Shown here: one piece after another, positions 5,396-6,117 of the stretch
Position numbering within the stretch: the first letter of the stretch is position 1
How the letters are laid out: each line of letters opens with the position of its first letter
Assembly: GCA_027065935.1 (NCBI GenBank)
Contig: JAMONI010000330.1
Location: 1-6,117, forward strand
Direction: 5' to 3'
DNA length: 6,117 nucleotides
From: Flavobacteriales bacterium
GTDB lineage: Bacteria > Bacteroidota > Bacteroidia > Flavobacteriales > Flavobacteriaceae
Made by a program: the position numbers and the translations under genes
The notes under the pieces: model-generated
What the model saw: the letters and a program-made list of their open reading frames with translations, nothing else
Database searches by the model: none
Told to the model about the DNA's origin: nothing

Positions 5396-6117
5396 ATGGC
5401 AAAATCCGGAAACAAAAAACGCTTGGGACGCGGATTAGACGCATTATTAAACGTGGAAAAAGTAAAATCAGCCCAAGATAAAGGTGCCAAAGAAATCTTG
5501 GGCGCCATTGTGGAAATTCCACTGGACAAAATCCGAACCAACCCCTATCAGCCCCGCACCCAATTCGACCGTGAAGCATTAGACGAACTGGCACAATCGA
5601 TCAAAGAACTGGGCATCATTCAACCGATTACCGTCAAAAAAGAAAACAACGGCAAGTTTACGGTAATTTCCGGCGAACGGCGTTTGCGCGCCGCCAAACT
5701 GGCCGGCCTCCAATCCATTCCCGCTTACGTGCGATTGGCCGACGACCGCGAAATGCTCGAAATGGCCCTGGTGGAAAATTTACAACGCGAAGACCTCGAC
5801 CCCATAGAAATCGCCCTGTCATTCCGCCGAATGATCGACGAACTGGGATTAACCCAAGAAGAAATGAGCGCACGCGTCGGGAAAAAACGAAGCACCGTAA
5901 CCAACTATTTGCGCTTACTGAAACTCGACCCCATCATCCAAAGCGGTATCCGCGACGGATTTATCAGCATGGGACACGGCCGCGCCCTAATCAACATCGA
6001 CGATACCGACATCCAATTGAGCATCTACGAACAAATCATCAAAAAAAACCTCTCGGTCAGACAAACCGAAGACTTGGTCAGAGACTACCGGGAAGGAAAA
6101 ATCTTGGAAATCGAAGA
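5396..6117 (+). CDS. parB: ParB/Spo0J-type chromosome-partitioning CTPase, 3' end outside window
   Basis: The frame from ATG 5396 stays open to the window edge (240 full codons), so the C-terminal dimerisation domain is missing only because the window ends. The N-terminus has KKRLGRGLDALL (7-18), the conserved region by which ParB stimulates ParA. The CTP-binding and clamp domain shows NPYQPR (49-54), TVISGERRLRAA (89-100) and ENLQRED (127-133). The helix-turn-helix that reads parS is at about 152-177 (LTQEEMSARVGKKRSTVTNY). All are intact, indicating a functional CTP-dependent parS-loading clamp. The sequence AAGG (5390-5393), overlapping the parA stop, lies only 2 bases before the ATG and is a weak ribosome-binding candidate; coupling to parA translation is likely. 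The ParA partner directly upstream supports the assignment over other ParB-like nucleases or Noc. Confidence 0.95.
   Translation, partial: MAKSGNKKRLGRGLDALLNVEKVKSAQDKGAKEILGAIVEIPLDKIRTNPYQPRTQFDREALDELAQSIKELGIIQPITVKKENNGKFTVISGERRLRAAKLAGLQSIPAYVRLADDREMLEMALVENLQREDLDPIEIALSFRRMIDELGLTQEEMSARVGKKRSTVTNYLRLLKLDPIIQSGIRDGFISMGHGRALINIDDTDIQLSIYEQIIKKNLSVRQTEDLVRDYREGKILEIE

Overview
The window looks like ordinary chromosomal DNA from a member of the Bacteroidota, most likely a Flavobacteriia-like lineage. Three observations support this. The ParA, PASTA, DUF4286 and subtilase proteins closely resemble the flavobacterial forms of these families as I know them. Shine-Dalgarno sequences are weak or absent before most genes. 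Two intergenic stretches carry 7-of-8 matches to the Bacteroidota -7 promoter element TAnnTTTG. GC content is moderate, and all eight genes lie on the + strand. I see no rRNA, tRNA, CRISPR array, insertion sequence or phage gene. Coding density is high, and the longest non-coding stretch is 174 bases (614-787).

Left part (1-787): the C-terminal half of a subtilisin-like (S8) serine peptidase, cut by the window edge, ends at 613. A strong intrinsic terminator at 640-671 follows it. The rest of the gap, up to 787, has no supported gene and no convincing promoter.

Middle part (788-2628): a GH3-superfamily adenylate-forming enzyme is followed by a small DUF4286 protein. The two reading frames overlap by four bases (ATGA), which suggests translational coupling. 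This is the least understood pair in the window.

Middle-right part (2657-4586): a likely promoter precedes a closely packed group made of a DUF2905 two-helix membrane protein, a single-pass membrane protein with two PASTA domains, and an RluD-type 23S rRNA pseudouridine synthase. Gaps are 9 and 13 bases, so these are probably co-transcribed. PASTA domains usually bind peptidoglycan or its precursors, so this group mixes envelope and ribosome-maturation functions.

Right part (4618-6117): parA (Soj type) and the 5' two thirds or more of parB (Spo0J type) are separated by 4 bases. Their own promoter-like element lies in the 31-base gap after rluD. Together they should form the chromosome segregation system: ParB loads on parS sites as a CTP-dependent clamp and stimulates the ParA ATPase. 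ParB runs off the right edge.

No clearly undescribed system is visible. The points most worth checking are the coupled GH3/DUF4286 pair, the GH3 start codon, a degenerate parS-like site inside rluD, and a palindrome overlapping the putative parA promoter.
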